Part shown: positions 26,927 to 36,447 of the stretch, piece by piece | Layout: every line of letters begins with the position of its first letter | How positions within the stretch are numbered: position 1 is the stretch's first letter | DNA from: a virus | IMG/VR virus record: IMGVR_UViG_3300032236_000771 | Span: 1-64,000 of that record | DNA length: 64,000 nt | Reading direction: 5' to 3' (one strand) | Program-made: the position numbers and the translations under genes | The notes under the pieces: generated by a model | The model's input: only the letters and a program-made list of their open reading frames with translations | Database searches by the model: none | Told to the model about the DNA's origin: nothing

Positions 26927-27615
26927 TATTTAAACTCTTTTCTTTGCCACAGGGCACTCTTGTACGAGCGTCCCTTACGTCTAACATTCCAGCCCTGAGA
27001 CATAATCTTGTCAATTAGGGATTGGTCGATAATCCTTGCCCACTTCTCCCGCTTGTACGGGATTATCTGGATGTATGGCGTTCCCGCTGGAATTACGCCA
27101 GTAAAATCTTCACGAATAAAGAACGGCACATTGCCAGGAGCGGCGAACTTATCGGCGTCAATGATGCCTGCCAAGGTGGTAAACGGAAGGTCTTGGCGGT
27201 TTAGCGGGTGGCACATAATCGCACTGTAACCACGAGGAAGTTTAAACCCCCATGCCGAGGACCAGACCAAGTGGTTGTGAGAATGCCCAGCAGGTCTAGG
27301 CATCTTCTCCCCAAGTGCCATGGGACGTTCACCAATAAAGCTGGCGTACTCTGGGGGGCCGTCCCACTTAAGGTCCAGCGTCCCGTCTTTCTTTTTAGAT
27401 ACGTAAATATCAAACGGGGTAACCAGAGTATAGCCCGCAACAAGGGCATCTAGATACGGAGCACATTTCTTCAGGCCAGCCGATTCTTGACCGTGCTCAT
27501 TTAGGTAAGTGCTCTCAGAAAGGCGATACCATTCGGGCATGGTTTCTTTGATTGCCCTTGGCTGCCCTAAATCAGAGAAGTTCAACTTATCGGTGACGAA
27601 TTTAATGAGCCGCAT
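26926..27615 (-). CDS. Unknown protein, paralogue of 25891-26547
   Basis: This 229-residue protein has the same motif order as its neighbour (MPEWYRL, KKCAPYLDALVAGYTLVTP, LPRGYSAIMCHPLN, LPFTTLAGIIDADK, IPAGTPYIQIIPYKREKW). The conserved HPLNRQDLPF and GTPxIQIIP suggest a shared fold and possibly a dimer of related subunits. It is the last gene before the Cys-rich fibre in the operon order. Function unknown. Confidence 0.7.
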   Translation of the reverse strand: MRLIKFVTDKLNFSDLGQPRAIKETMPEWYRLSESTYLNEHGQESAGLKKCAPYLDALVAGYTLVTPFDIYVSKKKDGTLDLKWDGPPEYASFIGERPMALGEKMPRPAGHSHNHLVWSSAWGFKLPRGYSAIMCHPLNRQDLPFTTLAGIIDADKFAAPGNVPFFIREDFTGVIPAGTPYIQIIPYKREKWARIIDQSLIDKIMSQGWNVRRKGRSYKSALWQRKEFK

Positions 27616-27626
27616 TAGAGTCCTAA

Positions 27627-28688
27627 TTAACTGATGGTGATATCCCCAATTGTACTGCCTTGGTTGTAATTAGTAGGGGTAACTACAATTCCGTATTTAG
27701 GAGTAAGGGCAACGCCAGTCGGGGTGTAGACCCAGTCAGAGTCAATCTGAGTTACCTGGTTGGTATCTGAGTAAGCCTTGGTAGTAATCTGCGAACCGCT
27801 AGTGGTGATGCGAAGTGACTGAGCTACAGCCGAAATAGCCTGGCTTGCAATTTGGGTTACAGTGTTAGCCACTGACTGGTACAAGCGAATGTACGCAGGG
27901 TAAGTAGTCACAGGGTTGCAGGCGTAGGTGTAGGCGAAATAAGCGTTGCAGTTTGAGCCTGAAAAGTTAGTGTACGCATTGCAGTTGCTCGTTCCGCCGC
28001 TGCAGTTGTAGTACAAATAGCCACCTGAATTACAGACTGCGTTATAGCTATACGCAACACAGGTTGCCGCATTCCAAGACGAGCAATACGTGGCATACCA
28101 AGAAGAGCAGTATGTCGCATACCAAGATTTACAAGTCTTACCAGAGTTATATGCAGAACATCCACCGCCCGAGTATCCTGAGCAGCCTCCACCAGCATAG
28201 GTGGCACAGTTAGAGGTATTAAATGTGTTGCAGGACGCTACGTAGTATACGTTGCCTAGGGTGCAGGCTGCAGTGTAGGTGTTGCACGTAAAGCTATACG
28301 CGTTGCAGTTAGAGCCAGAATAGTTGGTATAGGCATTGCAGTTAGAGGCGTTGCAAGTGCTGTACGTAGTCAGCGTTTCCTGGTCAACTGCAATAGCCCA
28401 CCAGTTACCTGAGTCAGTTACCCAGAGGCCCGCACCAGTTCCATTAGCCGTGCTAAGCAGGTCAATCTGCACGTTCTGCTTAGGCATGCCCACCGTGGCC
28501 AATGGGTACGACGATGGCGAAGTAGAGCTAGAAGCGGCGTTGCCAGAGATGCCCCAAGTACCACGAAGAACATCCCAAGTAGAGCCGTCGCTGGCGGTGC
28601 CTAGAACGCTGGCATTATCCGCACGGTTAAAGGTGTCCTTAAACTTCTTGCGAACGCCAGACGCAATCGAGCCAATATTAATTCTCAT
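27627..28688 (-). CDS. Fibre protein with cysteine-rich insertion
   Basis: The ATG at 28688 shares one base with the stop of the large collagen-like gene, giving 353 residues. Residues 1-110 (DTFNRADNASVLGTASDG, ending NWWAIAVDQ) and 265-353 (YIRLYQSVANTVTQIA...) together resemble one jelly-roll/LamG-like domain. Between them a 146-residue segment (about 27915-28358) holds 18 Cys plus many Tyr, Asn, Ser and Gly in repeats such as NCNAYTN and SWYATYC. It looks like an inserted surface loop, perhaps disulfide-bonded. It probably forms a tip of the receptor-binding fibre. Confidence 0.72.
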   Translation of the reverse strand: MRINIGSIASGVRKKFKDTFNRADNASVLGTASDGSTWDVLRGTWGISGNAASSSTSPSSYPLATVGMPKQNVQIDLLSTANGTGAGLWVTDSGNWWAIAVDQETLTTYSTCNASNCNAYTNYSGSNCNAYSFTCNTYTAACTLGNVYYVASCNTFNTSNCATYAGGGCSGYSGGGCSAYNSGKTCKSWYATYCSSWYATYCSSWNAATCVAYSYNAVCNSGGYLYYNCSGGTSNCNAYTNFSGSNCNAYFAYTYACNPVTTYPAYIRLYQSVANTVTQIASQAISAVAQSLRITTSGSQITTKAYSDTNQVTQIDSDWVYTPTGVALTPKYGIVVTPTNYNQGSTIGDITIS

Positions 28689-31600
28689 TATGCAGTCAGG
28701 TCTCCCGATACTACCCAAGTGTCAGTAGCAATCTTTACCAGCGATACTAGAGACCACTGAGCACGAAGCTTTAGGCCCGGTGTGCCATTTACAGTTACGC
28801 CAGAGCCAGCCACAATCGTGGTCTGTCCAGCACCATACTGAAGCACGGTCAAAGTAGTGCCGATGGCAAATGCCACTGAGGAGTTTGGTGGCACGGTTAG
28901 GTTGTTTGCCGAAGCAACGTTCATCTGAACCAGCACGTTCTTGTCGCTTAGCACCAAGGTGTACGACGAGGTCTGAGCGTTGATGCTAGTGACAGTGGGG
29001 GCATCTGCACCAGTTGGACCTGTGGGTCCCGTAGGTCCAGTTACCGCAGGCCCTGTAGGGCCAGTAGGACCAGTTACGGTAGATGCCGCACCAGTCGGTC
29101 CAGTAGGACCAGTTCCAGTGGTCATCAAGGCAGCCGAGAAGTATGTTCCCTGACTGCTGCTACCGCCATACTGAAGCGTTTGCGAAGTCGGGTTACCTGT
29201 GTAAGCGGTGAAGTCTACGTAGTCGGTTGAGCCGTTTAGGTAAACCAACTTGGTGACGTTTTGCGAGTAAGCATTACCAGACAAGGTCTGAGTCTGGTCA
29301 ATGGCGAACGTGCTGCCATTCTTACGCAACTGGATGTTGTTCTGGTTGTTAGTGACCGAAGCAACCGCCCACCATGCTTGGAGGGTAACCTCGTAGTAGC
29401 CAGCGTAAAGCGGAGTGAACTTCTTAGTCGAAGCGTTCCACCAAGAGTTAGGGTCAAAGTCAGCCACAAATGGGATGACCAAGTCTGAGCCATTAGTAAC
29501 CGTCTGGTCACCAGTCAACTTACCCTGAGTAACGGTGTTAGTTGCAGAGATGTTAGCACTTGGACCAGTAGGGCCTGTTGGTCCAGTCGGACCCGTAGCC
29601 CCAGTAGGACCAGTTCCACCGTTGTTTCCTGGAACACCTTGAGGACCAGTTGGACCTGTTGGACCTGTCGGACCAGTAGCACCAGTAAGGCCAGTGGCAC
29701 CAGTAGGCCCAGTTACCGTAGAGGCGGCTCCCGTAGCACCAGTAGGGCCAGTCGGGCCAGTTGGGCCAGTTGGGCCAGTAGCTCCTGTTGGGCCAGTGGC
29801 ACCGTTATTTCCAGCGGTTCCTTGGATACCCTGAGAACCCTGAGCACCCTGCGGCCCTGTCGGTCCAGTAGGTCCCTGAGCCCCTGTAGGGCCCGTAGGG
29901 CCAGTTACAGTCGAAGCGGCACCAGTGGCACCAGTTGGACCAGTAGGCCCTGTAGGACCCTGTGAGCCCGTGCTACCAGTAGGACCAGTGGCACCAGTTG
30001 GTCCAAGTTGGGTGTACATAACCTGAGTAGCGGTTACGATAACACCAGGGGTTGCTGGGGTAGTTGGAGTAGTTCCAGCGGCAATAGTCTCAATAGATAA
30101 AGAAGTAGACTCTGCCTGCCACCAGAACTCAATGTAGTCATTAGCCGCAACGGTAAAGACAAAGTTCACGGTCTCAAGCATCTGACCGTTAATTCCACCG
30201 TGGGAGTTAGGGACAGTCAACTGGCTGCCTGAATAAGGCATGTCTGTGCCGTTCTTACGCAGCCACAAGTTGGCGTTGGCAATTGACGATGAAGTGTTGA
30301 CCAACTGAACCGAGATGGTGACGCTATAGGTTCCAGCGTGTTGGAAAGTTAGGCGACCAGCAGCGTCGTTCGCTACACCATTGGCCTCGTAGGTGTTGTT
30401 GATGTCTACGAGGTAGGCAGTGGTGGTGCTTGAGATGTTCTGGGTGGTGGTGTTGTAGAACGAGCCGTAGTAACCCAGGGCACCGCCAGCACCAGTGGCA
30501 CCAGTAGGACCGACAATCTGGCCTACGTTGTTCCAAGTAGAGCCGTTCCAGACATAAAGGTCGCTGTTCGACTGAACGATGTAAGCATCGTTAACCGAGT
30601 TGCCAGAGCCTGGCAAGTTAACTGGGGCTGCTACTGAGCCCTTCAAGTTGATTGAGGTACCCTGCGGACCCGTTGGTCCAGTTGGGCCCTGCGGACCCGT
30701 TACGTTAGACGCAGCACCAGTTGGGCCAGTTGCTCCCGTTGCACCTGTAGGTCCCTGAGGGCCTGTGGCTCCAGTTGCTCCAGTAGCACCAGTTGGGCCA
30801 GTAGCACCCGTCGCTCCCGCATTGCCCTGAGTACCCTGCGGACCCTGTGGGCCTGTGTCTCCTTGTGGGCCAGTTGGGCCTGTGTTTCCACGAGGGCCAG
30901 TGGCACCAGCTGGACCAGTGGCACCTGTCGCACCAGTAGGTCCAGTTGCTCCGTTAGAACCAGCAGGTCCAGTTGCTCCAGTAGGGCCAGTAGGGCCTGA
31001 GCCAGCAGGGACGTTGACCCACGCCTGAAGTCCCGCATCAAACGCAATAACATCGCCATCGGCAAGAGTTAGTGGGTCTACAAGGAGGTCACGAAGTTCC
31101 TCAAGAGTAGGGAGGAACTTAGGGTAAACAAATACCTGACCAGCGGTGGCATCCTGGAAAAGGCACACGCCGATTGGGGTACCGAAGTAAACGCCCGTAG
31201 GGTAGTCGGTAGTAAGTTGGCCGTCATCGTAGGTGAAGACAACTTGCCCTTCAACTAGGGACGAGGTGTCTAGGCCGTGGACAACGCCGTAGGTGGTTAC
31301 GTAGCCTAGTTCACCCGCAAGGATGTCCTGAGTAAGAATGCCCAAGAAGCGTTCGGCAGAGCCGTCATTGGTATCGGTAACGTGGTCAACAACAAGGTTA
31401 TCGTTGTCTGAGCCTGTTACATAAACGGCACGACCGTTAAGAAGAGTGTGGCCCGCACCATTCTTTACAAGCTGGTTTAGTTCTTGGCCAATTTGCAAGT
31501 TAGCGTTGCCGTTAAGCATCTGGAACTCAAGAGTTCCAACCTGGGCATTCCAAGCCAACTGACCCGGCTGCTGTGAACGGTAGTCACTGTCTACAGCCAT

Positions 31601-32311
31601 AGATAGACGTGTAAAGGCATCAGTGCCGTCTAGAAGGGCAGAAGTATTGGCATCGCTTCCAGAAGGACCAGTGTCGCCCTGAGGCCCCGTAGGACCCAAA
31701 TCTCCTTGAGGACCAGTAGGTCCAGTATCGCCTTGTGGTCCAGTAGGACCGAGGTCTCCCTGAGGGCCCGTAGGTCCTTGAGAGCCCGCTTCACCAGCAG
31801 GCCCCGTAGGTCCTTCCGAACCGTTCTCGCCAGCAGGACCAGTCGGTCCTGTAGGCCCAGTGTCGCCTTGAGGACCAAGGCTTCCTTGAGGTCCAGTAGG
31901 TCCCTGGTCTCCTCGCTCACCAGCAGGTCCAGTTGGGCCAGTTGGGCCCGCAGGTCCAGTTGGACCAGTAGGACCAGTCGCACCAGTAGGTAGCGGGATA
32001 GTGTTCTGTACCCAACCACCGTCTGCATACGTGTAGATGTAGACGATGGTCGGGTCAGTAGAGAGAACAAATGCCCACTGCTGTGGCTGAAGTCCGCTAG
32101 GGAATCCTGACTCTAGGTCAGACAGCGATGGGTAGGTGCCAGCGAACTGGGCAGGGTGTCCCTCTGCACCAGTTCGTGGCGACCAGGTAGAGCCATCGTA
32201 AACATACACAACTTCGTCATTAGTATTGAAAAAGAGGTCGCCAGTGTGGCCCACCGACGGCAGCGTACTGCCAGTCGGTAGACCTACTGGGGTGAGAAAT
32301 TTTCTAGACAA
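28688..32311 (-). CDS. Large collagen-like tail fibre with C1q-like heads
   Basis: This 1207-residue protein starts [14 protein letters not shown], with a short beta head, then collagen-like Gly-X-Y blocks at about 113-212, 440-555, 785-920 and 1075-1115. GPT and GAT units dominate, with some GPQG and GERG. Between blocks lie two beta-sandwich domains with the C1q/TNF-like pattern ([35 protein letters not shown]). A C-terminal beta cap follows. It probably forms a trimeric fibre that carries the adjacent Cys-rich tip. Thr at position Y would allow O-glycosylation. Confidence 0.85.
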   Translation of the reverse strand: MSRKFLTPVGLPTGSTLPSVGHTGDLFFNTNDEVVYVYDGSTWSPRTGAEGHPAQFAGTYPSLSDLESGFPSGLQPQQWAFVLSTDPTIVYIYTYADGGWVQNTIPLPTGATGPTGPTGPAGPTGPTGPAGERGDQGPTGPQGSLGPQGDTGPTGPTGPAGENGSEGPTGPAGEAGSQGPTGPQGDLGPTGPQGDTGPTGPQGDLGPTGPQGDTGPSGSDANTSALLDGTDAFTRLSMAVDSDYRSQQPGQLAWNAQVGTLEFQMLNGNANLQIGQELNQLVKNGAGHTLLNGRAVYVTGSDNDNLVVDHVTDTNDGSAERFLGILTQDILAGELGYVTTYGVVHGLDTSSLVEGQVVFTYDDGQLTTDYPTGVYFGTPIGVCLFQDATAGQVFVYPKFLPTLEELRDLLVDPLTLADGDVIAFDAGLQAWVNVPAGSGPTGPTGATGPAGSNGATGPTGATGATGPAGATGPRGNTGPTGPQGDTGPQGPQGTQGNAGATGATGPTGATGATGATGPQGPTGATGATGPTGAASNVTGPQGPTGPTGPQGTSINLKGSVAAPVNLPGSGNSVNDAYIVQSNSDLYVWNGSTWNNVGQIVGPTGATGAGGALGYYGSFYNTTTQNISSTTTAYLVDINNTYEANGVANDAAGRLTFQHAGTYSVTISVQLVNTSSSIANANLWLRKNGTDMPYSGSQLTVPNSHGGINGQMLETVNFVFTVAANDYIEFWWQAESTSLSIETIAAGTTPTTPATPGVIVTATQVMYTQLGPTGATGPTGSTGSQGPTGPTGPTGATGAASTVTGPTGPTGAQGPTGPTGPQGAQGSQGIQGTAGNNGATGPTGATGPTGPTGPTGPTGATGAASTVTGPTGATGLTGATGPTGPTGPTGPQGVPGNNGGTGPTGATGPTGPTGPTGPSANISATNTVTQGKLTGDQTVTNGSDLVIPFVADFDPNSWWNASTKKFTPLYAGYYEVTLQAWWAVASVTNNQNNIQLRKNGSTFAIDQTQTLSGNAYSQNVTKLVYLNGSTDYVDFTAYTGNPTSQTLQYGGSSSQGTYFSAALMTTGTGPTGPTGAASTVTGPTGPTGPAVTGPTGPTGPTGADAPTVTSINAQTSSYTLVLSDKNVLVQMNVASANNLTVPPNSSVAFAIGTTLTVLQYGAGQTTIVAGSGVTVNGTPGLKLRAQWSLVSLVKIATDTWVVSGDLTA

Positions 32312-32331
32312 AGCTGTGTTCCTTTAGGTTA

Positions 32332-34104
32332 TTAGCCTACGATTACGACTCGGTAAGTGTTGGAAGATACGTTGCTTGATGCCCAAGTAATGGTAACAGT
32401 ATTTACGTCAGTCATCACTACATCGGCCTCAACAAGAGCACCACTGCTAACTTCACGCATCTGGACAGTAACGTCCTGGGTGCCGAAGTTGTGGGTAACA
32501 GTCCAGGTAACCTGGCCACCCGATGCAGTCAGTAAGCCGTTAGCAGCAGCATACTTGCGAACGCCGTAGCCGTTGGTGGTGTCTAGAGCAACGCCACCGC
32601 TTCCTACGGTAATACCAGTTCCACCAATAACGTAGATTCCGCCATCGGTGTCAAGACCACCAGTAGAGCTGAGGTTGGCTTTTAGACCAGAGCCCGATAC
32701 TGAAAGGCTGTCGCCATCAAGGTCAACCGAGATGGTGTTACCAGTGATGTCGATTCCGTTGCCAGAAGAGTACTCACCAGCAGCCGAGAACTGAGTCCAG
32801 ACGACACCTCCAGGTGGAAACATTGTAGTAATGTTAGTAACAATAAAGCCTCGAGCAGCGTTAGTGCCTTGCTCTACGAATACATAGTCGCCCTTTTCTG
32901 GGGTCAACTGGTCCGCAGCACGGGACAGGGTGGTGGTGGCTAGGTCGTAGACATAGATACCGTTCTGAGTTATGTCAGCCTGGTCCTTAAGCAGAACACG
33001 GGCACCATCCTCAAGAGTTCCTAAGTCCACAGTGGTGACGTTAGTAAGGTCTGGAACATCTGCAGTAGAGGCAACAACTACAGACTCCTTGACGTTCAGT
33101 CCAGAAGCAACTGAGTCAACGTATGCCTTGGTAGCAGCGTCCTGTGCACTTGATGGGTCAAGGAGGTTGACGATGCGGTGTGCAGACTGAGCATCAAGGT
33201 CATCGCCAAGAGCGGTGTTGGTCAGAGTCTTGCTGTCGAAGGTCTGGCTAGTACCAACAGTTGCAATCTCACGCTCTGGGTGAGCCGAGGTTGCGTCGTT
33301 ACCCCAGTGGATGTATGCCTTACCAGTGTGGCCACCGCCAGCGTCGTTACCTGGGTAAAGAACGATGTCGTTAGTTGCACGTAGCGATAGGTCATCTGCA
33401 GCAATAAGGTGAGCGGTACCAATACCCGAAACATCGATGGTAAGGCCCTCGAAGGTACCGTTACGGAACGAGGTGGTTCCAGTTACGATTGCACCGTCGA
33501 TGGTCTTGTTGCTGAGGGTCTGGGTAGCGTCGGTAATAACAACGTTCTCACCGAGGTCTAGTTCGCCAGTAGTAACACTGAGGTTTGAACCAACCGAAGT
33601 GATGTAGTTAGGTGCTAGACCAGAGATTGCAGACGAGATTCGGTCTGAAACAGTGTTGCCAGCGGTGCCGTCTACGGTGCTGTCACCAATCAGGCTGTTG
33701 ACGAAGGTCTCGGTAGCGTAGCCAGAAAGGGCGGCAGAAGTGATGTAGCCCTGGCCAGTAACGAAGGTCTCGGTTGCGTAACCTGAAAGAGCGGTTGAAA
33801 TGTCGCCAGTAGTAGCAAAACCATCACCAGTAAGGGTCGACTCAATAGTGCTGTAGTTAAGCGACAGTTCGCCAGTAGAGACGTTAAAGTCGCTAGTGGT
33901 CGAAGTGATGTAGCCACCGCCAGCCTCAGAGGTGATGTAGTCGAGCCACTGAGTGCCGCTCCACTGACGGAGGTTGCCTGCGTTAGTGTCAAAGTAAATC
34001 TGACCAGTAACAGGTGAAGATGGGGCAGTTGACAAACTCTGAATGGCTGCGTTAAGCAGTTCATTCTTATTTAGGTCAATGCCTGTTAGAAATTGTCTTG
34101 ACAT
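32332..34104 (-). CDS. Tail fibre protein
   Basis: This 590-residue protein has an N-terminus MSRQFLTGIDLNKNELLNA close to that of the large collagen-like fibre, so both may dock on the same site. The body repeats strand-turn units (GYATETFVTGQGYITSAALS), as in fibre shafts, followed by a module with TKAYVDSVASGLNVKESVVV and the DQADITQNGIYVY module, both widespread in phage fibres, and a C-terminal strand-rich domain. It is the first of the main fibre genes in transcription order. Confidence 0.85.
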   Translation of the reverse strand: MSRQFLTGIDLNKNELLNAAIQSLSTAPSSPVTGQIYFDTNAGNLRQWSGTQWLDYITSEAGGGYITSTTSDFNVSTGELSLNYSTIESTLTGDGFATTGDISTALSGYATETFVTGQGYITSAALSGYATETFVNSLIGDSTVDGTAGNTVSDRISSAISGLAPNYITSVGSNLSVTTGELDLGENVVITDATQTLSNKTIDGAIVTGTTSFRNGTFEGLTIDVSGIGTAHLIAADDLSLRATNDIVLYPGNDAGGGHTGKAYIHWGNDATSAHPEREIATVGTSQTFDSKTLTNTALGDDLDAQSAHRIVNLLDPSSAQDAATKAYVDSVASGLNVKESVVVASTADVPDLTNVTTVDLGTLEDGARVLLKDQADITQNGIYVYDLATTTLSRAADQLTPEKGDYVFVEQGTNAARGFIVTNITTMFPPGGVVWTQFSAAGEYSSGNGIDITGNTISVDLDGDSLSVSGSGLKANLSSTGGLDTDGGIYVIGGTGITVGSGGVALDTTNGYGVRKYAAANGLLTASGGQVTWTVTHNFGTQDVTVQMREVSSGALVEADVVMTDVNTVTITWASSNVSSNTYRVVIVG

Positions 34105-34112
34105 TTATTTCC

Positions 34113-34559
34113 TTAAGAAAGAATTGCAGTTCCAGAGATTGCCGCTGAAAATGCGATGGTTAAAGTGGTGTTGTCGGTGTGTGTTATCGTGCCCTCAACC
34201 ATGCGGTTTGAACTATCAAACGCCGTAACGTTCGGATAGAACCGTAGGTTGTGGGTAATGACCCAGTTATTGGAAGTTGCTGATTGCGTATGTCTGTACG
34301 CAACTTTGGTTGGCAGCAAAGGGTCTGCCGACGCTCCTGGACCCGTAGGACCAGTAACTCCTTGAGGTCCTGTAGGACCAGTTGGTCCCGCAGGACCAGT
34401 AGGGCCAGTCGCCCCTCGTGCACCCCTTTGACCAGGAACACCGGGCAGTAGAGTGGTGTCAATTGCTGGATAGCCTGGGCTATTGGGAACAAATGTTCCA
34501 GCATCTAGTAACGCCACATCTACTGGCGGCATTTTCGGAGCAGTAGGGTTAATTGGCAT
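34113..34559 (-). CDS. Short collagen-like fibre protein
   Basis: This 148-residue protein has a Pro-rich N-terminus, about 40 residues of Gly-X-Y repeat ([13 protein letters not shown]), and a C-terminal beta domain (NWVITHNLRFYPNVTAFDSS, then TLTIAFSAAISGTA), a cap also found on other phage appendages. It overlaps the neck gene by one base (TAATG). Confidence 0.8.
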   Translation of the reverse strand: MPINPTAPKMPPVDVALLDAGTFVPNSPGYPAIDTTLLPGVPGQRGARGATGPTGPAGPTGPTGPQGVTGPTGPGASADPLLPTKVAYRHTQSATSNNWVITHNLRFYPNVTAFDSSNRMVEGTITHTDNTTLTIAFSAAISGTAILS

Positions 34560-35875
34560 TACAAGACCACACTGCTGACTGGGTCTGTAAAGAAGTTGCC
34601 ACCTTGTACTTCGTCTGGAAGAATAGTTCCGCTATTAGGGTCAGTGTGATTAGGGTCAACCAACTGTAGCGACCAGTAAGTCCGACTTGGCAGACGCAAG
34701 GTCTGGTCCGCAGTCAAGGACAGCGTGGCGGTGTAGGTTCTGTCTGCGTTGAGCAGAGCAGTTGCGGTTAGCCCAGTCAATGCCAATGGCGTTGTGTGGG
34801 TAGTGGTTACAGTGAAGTTATTGGCGTCTACGACTGCGGTTACAACCCATGTTTGATTTAATTCAGTGTTTACGCCAATAACGTTTATGGAATCACCCAC
34901 GGCAAAAGTATTGCCCGCAGCGGTGATTTGAGCAGTAGTGCTTCCAGATGCCCTAGTGACGGCAGTGACTGCAAAGCTATTTAGGTCAACTACTTCTAGC
35001 CCGAACTCTTGCACTATCAGTACGCTTCCACGCTGAGGCAGCACATTAGCCACAAATGAGCATGAAAGGTCATACTGACCAGTAAAAGTAAGGGTAGTGC
35101 TGAAAGCACGGCCTTGATACGCCGTTAGCTCACCAGCATCGGTAGGCCATACGGCAGGCTTGTCGCCGTAGGTAGGCAACTCGTCGCGAACACGCTGTGG
35201 GTATGAGCGGTCATCGACTTCTTGAGGCTTGTACACAGGAACGTAACGGTTGGTAGCCTTCGATACTCGACGCAACGTAAACACGTCAATCTTGTACATA
35301 CCTAGGCCAAGTTGAACACAAAGTTCCTTATACTGAGCCTGACGCTCAGCAATTTGCTGGTTCAACTGGCGGTAACGCTCAGATCGCGGAATGCTGACGC
35401 CATCTGGTGCGGCAATGTCGATGTCAAAGGCAGCATCGGTTGCTAGGGTATACAAAGCCAAAGTAGTGGCATAAATAGCCACTGGGTATTCCTCAATAGG
35501 AGGCAATGTTGCTACGGTCACTTTACGGCCCAGAGAGTCTACGTGATTAGCAGTGTGCTGAAGAACAGCGTCAGTTACAAGCGACGATAGCTCAGCGGCG
35601 GTGAAGTAGCGGTAGTAGTTGCCACTTACAGTAACCTCAACACCGTCGTCTAAGACGGTGTCAGTTACGAGAATGCCCGTAGATTCCTCAACGGAGGACT
35701 GAGAGGTAATGTCGGTGCCGTCAGCAAAGACGTAAACGCTTGAAGCGTCTAGGGGAGAGTAGTGGAGTTGGAAACGGTTTGTCGTTCCATCGGCAACGAA
35801 CTGGGTAACAAAAGACTTGCCGAGGTCACCAAGTTCCAGACGAACCCGGTCAACAAGACTAGAGATGGTTGCCAA
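34559..35875 (-). CDS. Neck/connector protein with beta modules
   Basis: This protein has 438 residues. The N-terminus (MATISSLVDRVRLELGDLG) and the helical segment at about 95-200 resemble head-tail connectors. Residues about 330-400 contain a module (FAVGDSINVIGVNTELNQTW, then NNFTVTTTHT) also present in the proteins at 44642 and 4336. It is the first gene after the head terminator at 35941-35982, so it starts the neck/fibre transcription unit. The role is inferred from order and composition. Confidence 0.62.
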   Translation of the reverse strand: MATISSLVDRVRLELGDLGKSFVTQFVADGTTNRFQLHYSPLDASSVYVFADGTDITSQSSVEESTGILVTDTVLDDGVEVTVSGNYYRYFTAAELSSLVTDAVLQHTANHVDSLGRKVTVATLPPIEEYPVAIYATTLALYTLATDAAFDIDIAAPDGVSIPRSERYRQLNQQIAERQAQYKELCVQLGLGMYKIDVFTLRRVSKATNRYVPVYKPQEVDDRSYPQRVRDELPTYGDKPAVWPTDAGELTAYQGRAFSTTLTFTGQYDLSCSFVANVLPQRGSVLIVQEFGLEVVDLNSFAVTAVTRASGSTTAQITAAGNTFAVGDSINVIGVNTELNQTWVVTAVVDANNFTVTTTHTTPLALTGLTATALLNADRTYTATLSLTADQTLRLPSRTYWSLQLVDPNHTDPNSGTILPDEVQGGNFFTDPVSSVVL

Positions 35876-35933
35876 TTTTCCTCCGAAAATCTTCTGTATT
35901 TATGTTCCCCTAAACAGGGCAAAAATACTGCGT

Positions 35934-35982
35934 AAAAAAAGTCCACCCTGCTGGGAGGAGGGCGGGTACCAGCAGGGTGGAC
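35934..35982 (-). terminator. Strong intrinsic terminator, minus strand
   Basis: A perfect 14-bp stem pairs 35941-35954 (starts GTCCACCC) with 35969-35982, with a 14-nt loop, followed on the minus strand by seven T residues. It lies 15 nt after the stop of the 35997 gene and before the neck/fibre unit, and should end most head-gene transcripts. Confidence 0.92.
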
Positions 35983-35996
35983 AGTTTAAGAGGCTA

Positions 35997-36368
35997 CTAA
36001 CCTACTGAGGAAATGTAACCAAGCTGGTCGAGATACACGGCAAGCGAACGAGGAACTCGGTACTTGACGCCCATCTTGAATGTGTAGTGATTGCCTACAC
36101 CAAAAGTCATGTCTTCGATGTCGTGTGAAGTTCGGATAATGACAGTGTCGTTATTTACCGAAACTCCGACTGATTCAACCTCGTCGATAAGCAGTGGCTC
36201 ATCTGGCTTCTTTGGGTCGAAAACATCGTTCTGAAGACTCTCTGCTTCAGCCTGACGGCTGAGAGAAATCTCGTCTGCACGGTCCTGAAGGGCCTTTGCA
36301 TTTGCCTTAGCAGCCTGTTCTGCTGCACGGCCTGTTGCGTCCATTGGACTAGTTGAGGATTTTACCAC
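35997..36368 (-). CDS. Capsid-associated small protein
   Basis: The start is the GTG at 36368, with AGGAG 10 nt upstream; the longer frame overlaps the capsid gene and is not favoured. The 123 residues comprise an N-terminal Ala/Gln/Arg helix (RAAEQAAKANAKALQDRADE) and a C-terminal domain (VESVGVSVNNDTVIIRT, then YTFKMGVKYRVPRSLAVYL). It directly follows the major capsid gene, the usual place for a decoration or head-completion protein. No family is recognised. Confidence 0.68.
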   Translation of the reverse strand: MVKSSTSPMDATGRAAEQAAKANAKALQDRADEISLSRQAEAESLQNDVFDPKKPDEPLLIDEVESVGVSVNNDTVIIRTSHDIEDMTFGVGNHYTFKMGVKYRVPRSLAVYLDQLGYISSVG

Positions 36369-36408
36369 GTTGATTATTCTCCTAATGTGATTTGGTTTTA
36401 GTGTAAGG

Positions 36409-36432
36409 GACGGGGCCGAAGCCCCGCCCCCT
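36409..36432 (-). promoter_or_regulatory. GC-rich hairpin after the capsid gene
   Basis: GGGACGGGGC pairs with GCCCCGCCCC around CGAA with one mismatch, 16 nt after the capsid stop. It is followed on the minus strand by only a weak T run (TTACACTAAAACC), so it may slow or process the transcript and make capsid more abundant than the next gene. Confidence 0.5.
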
Positions 36433-36447
36433 GCACAAAGGTGGCTA

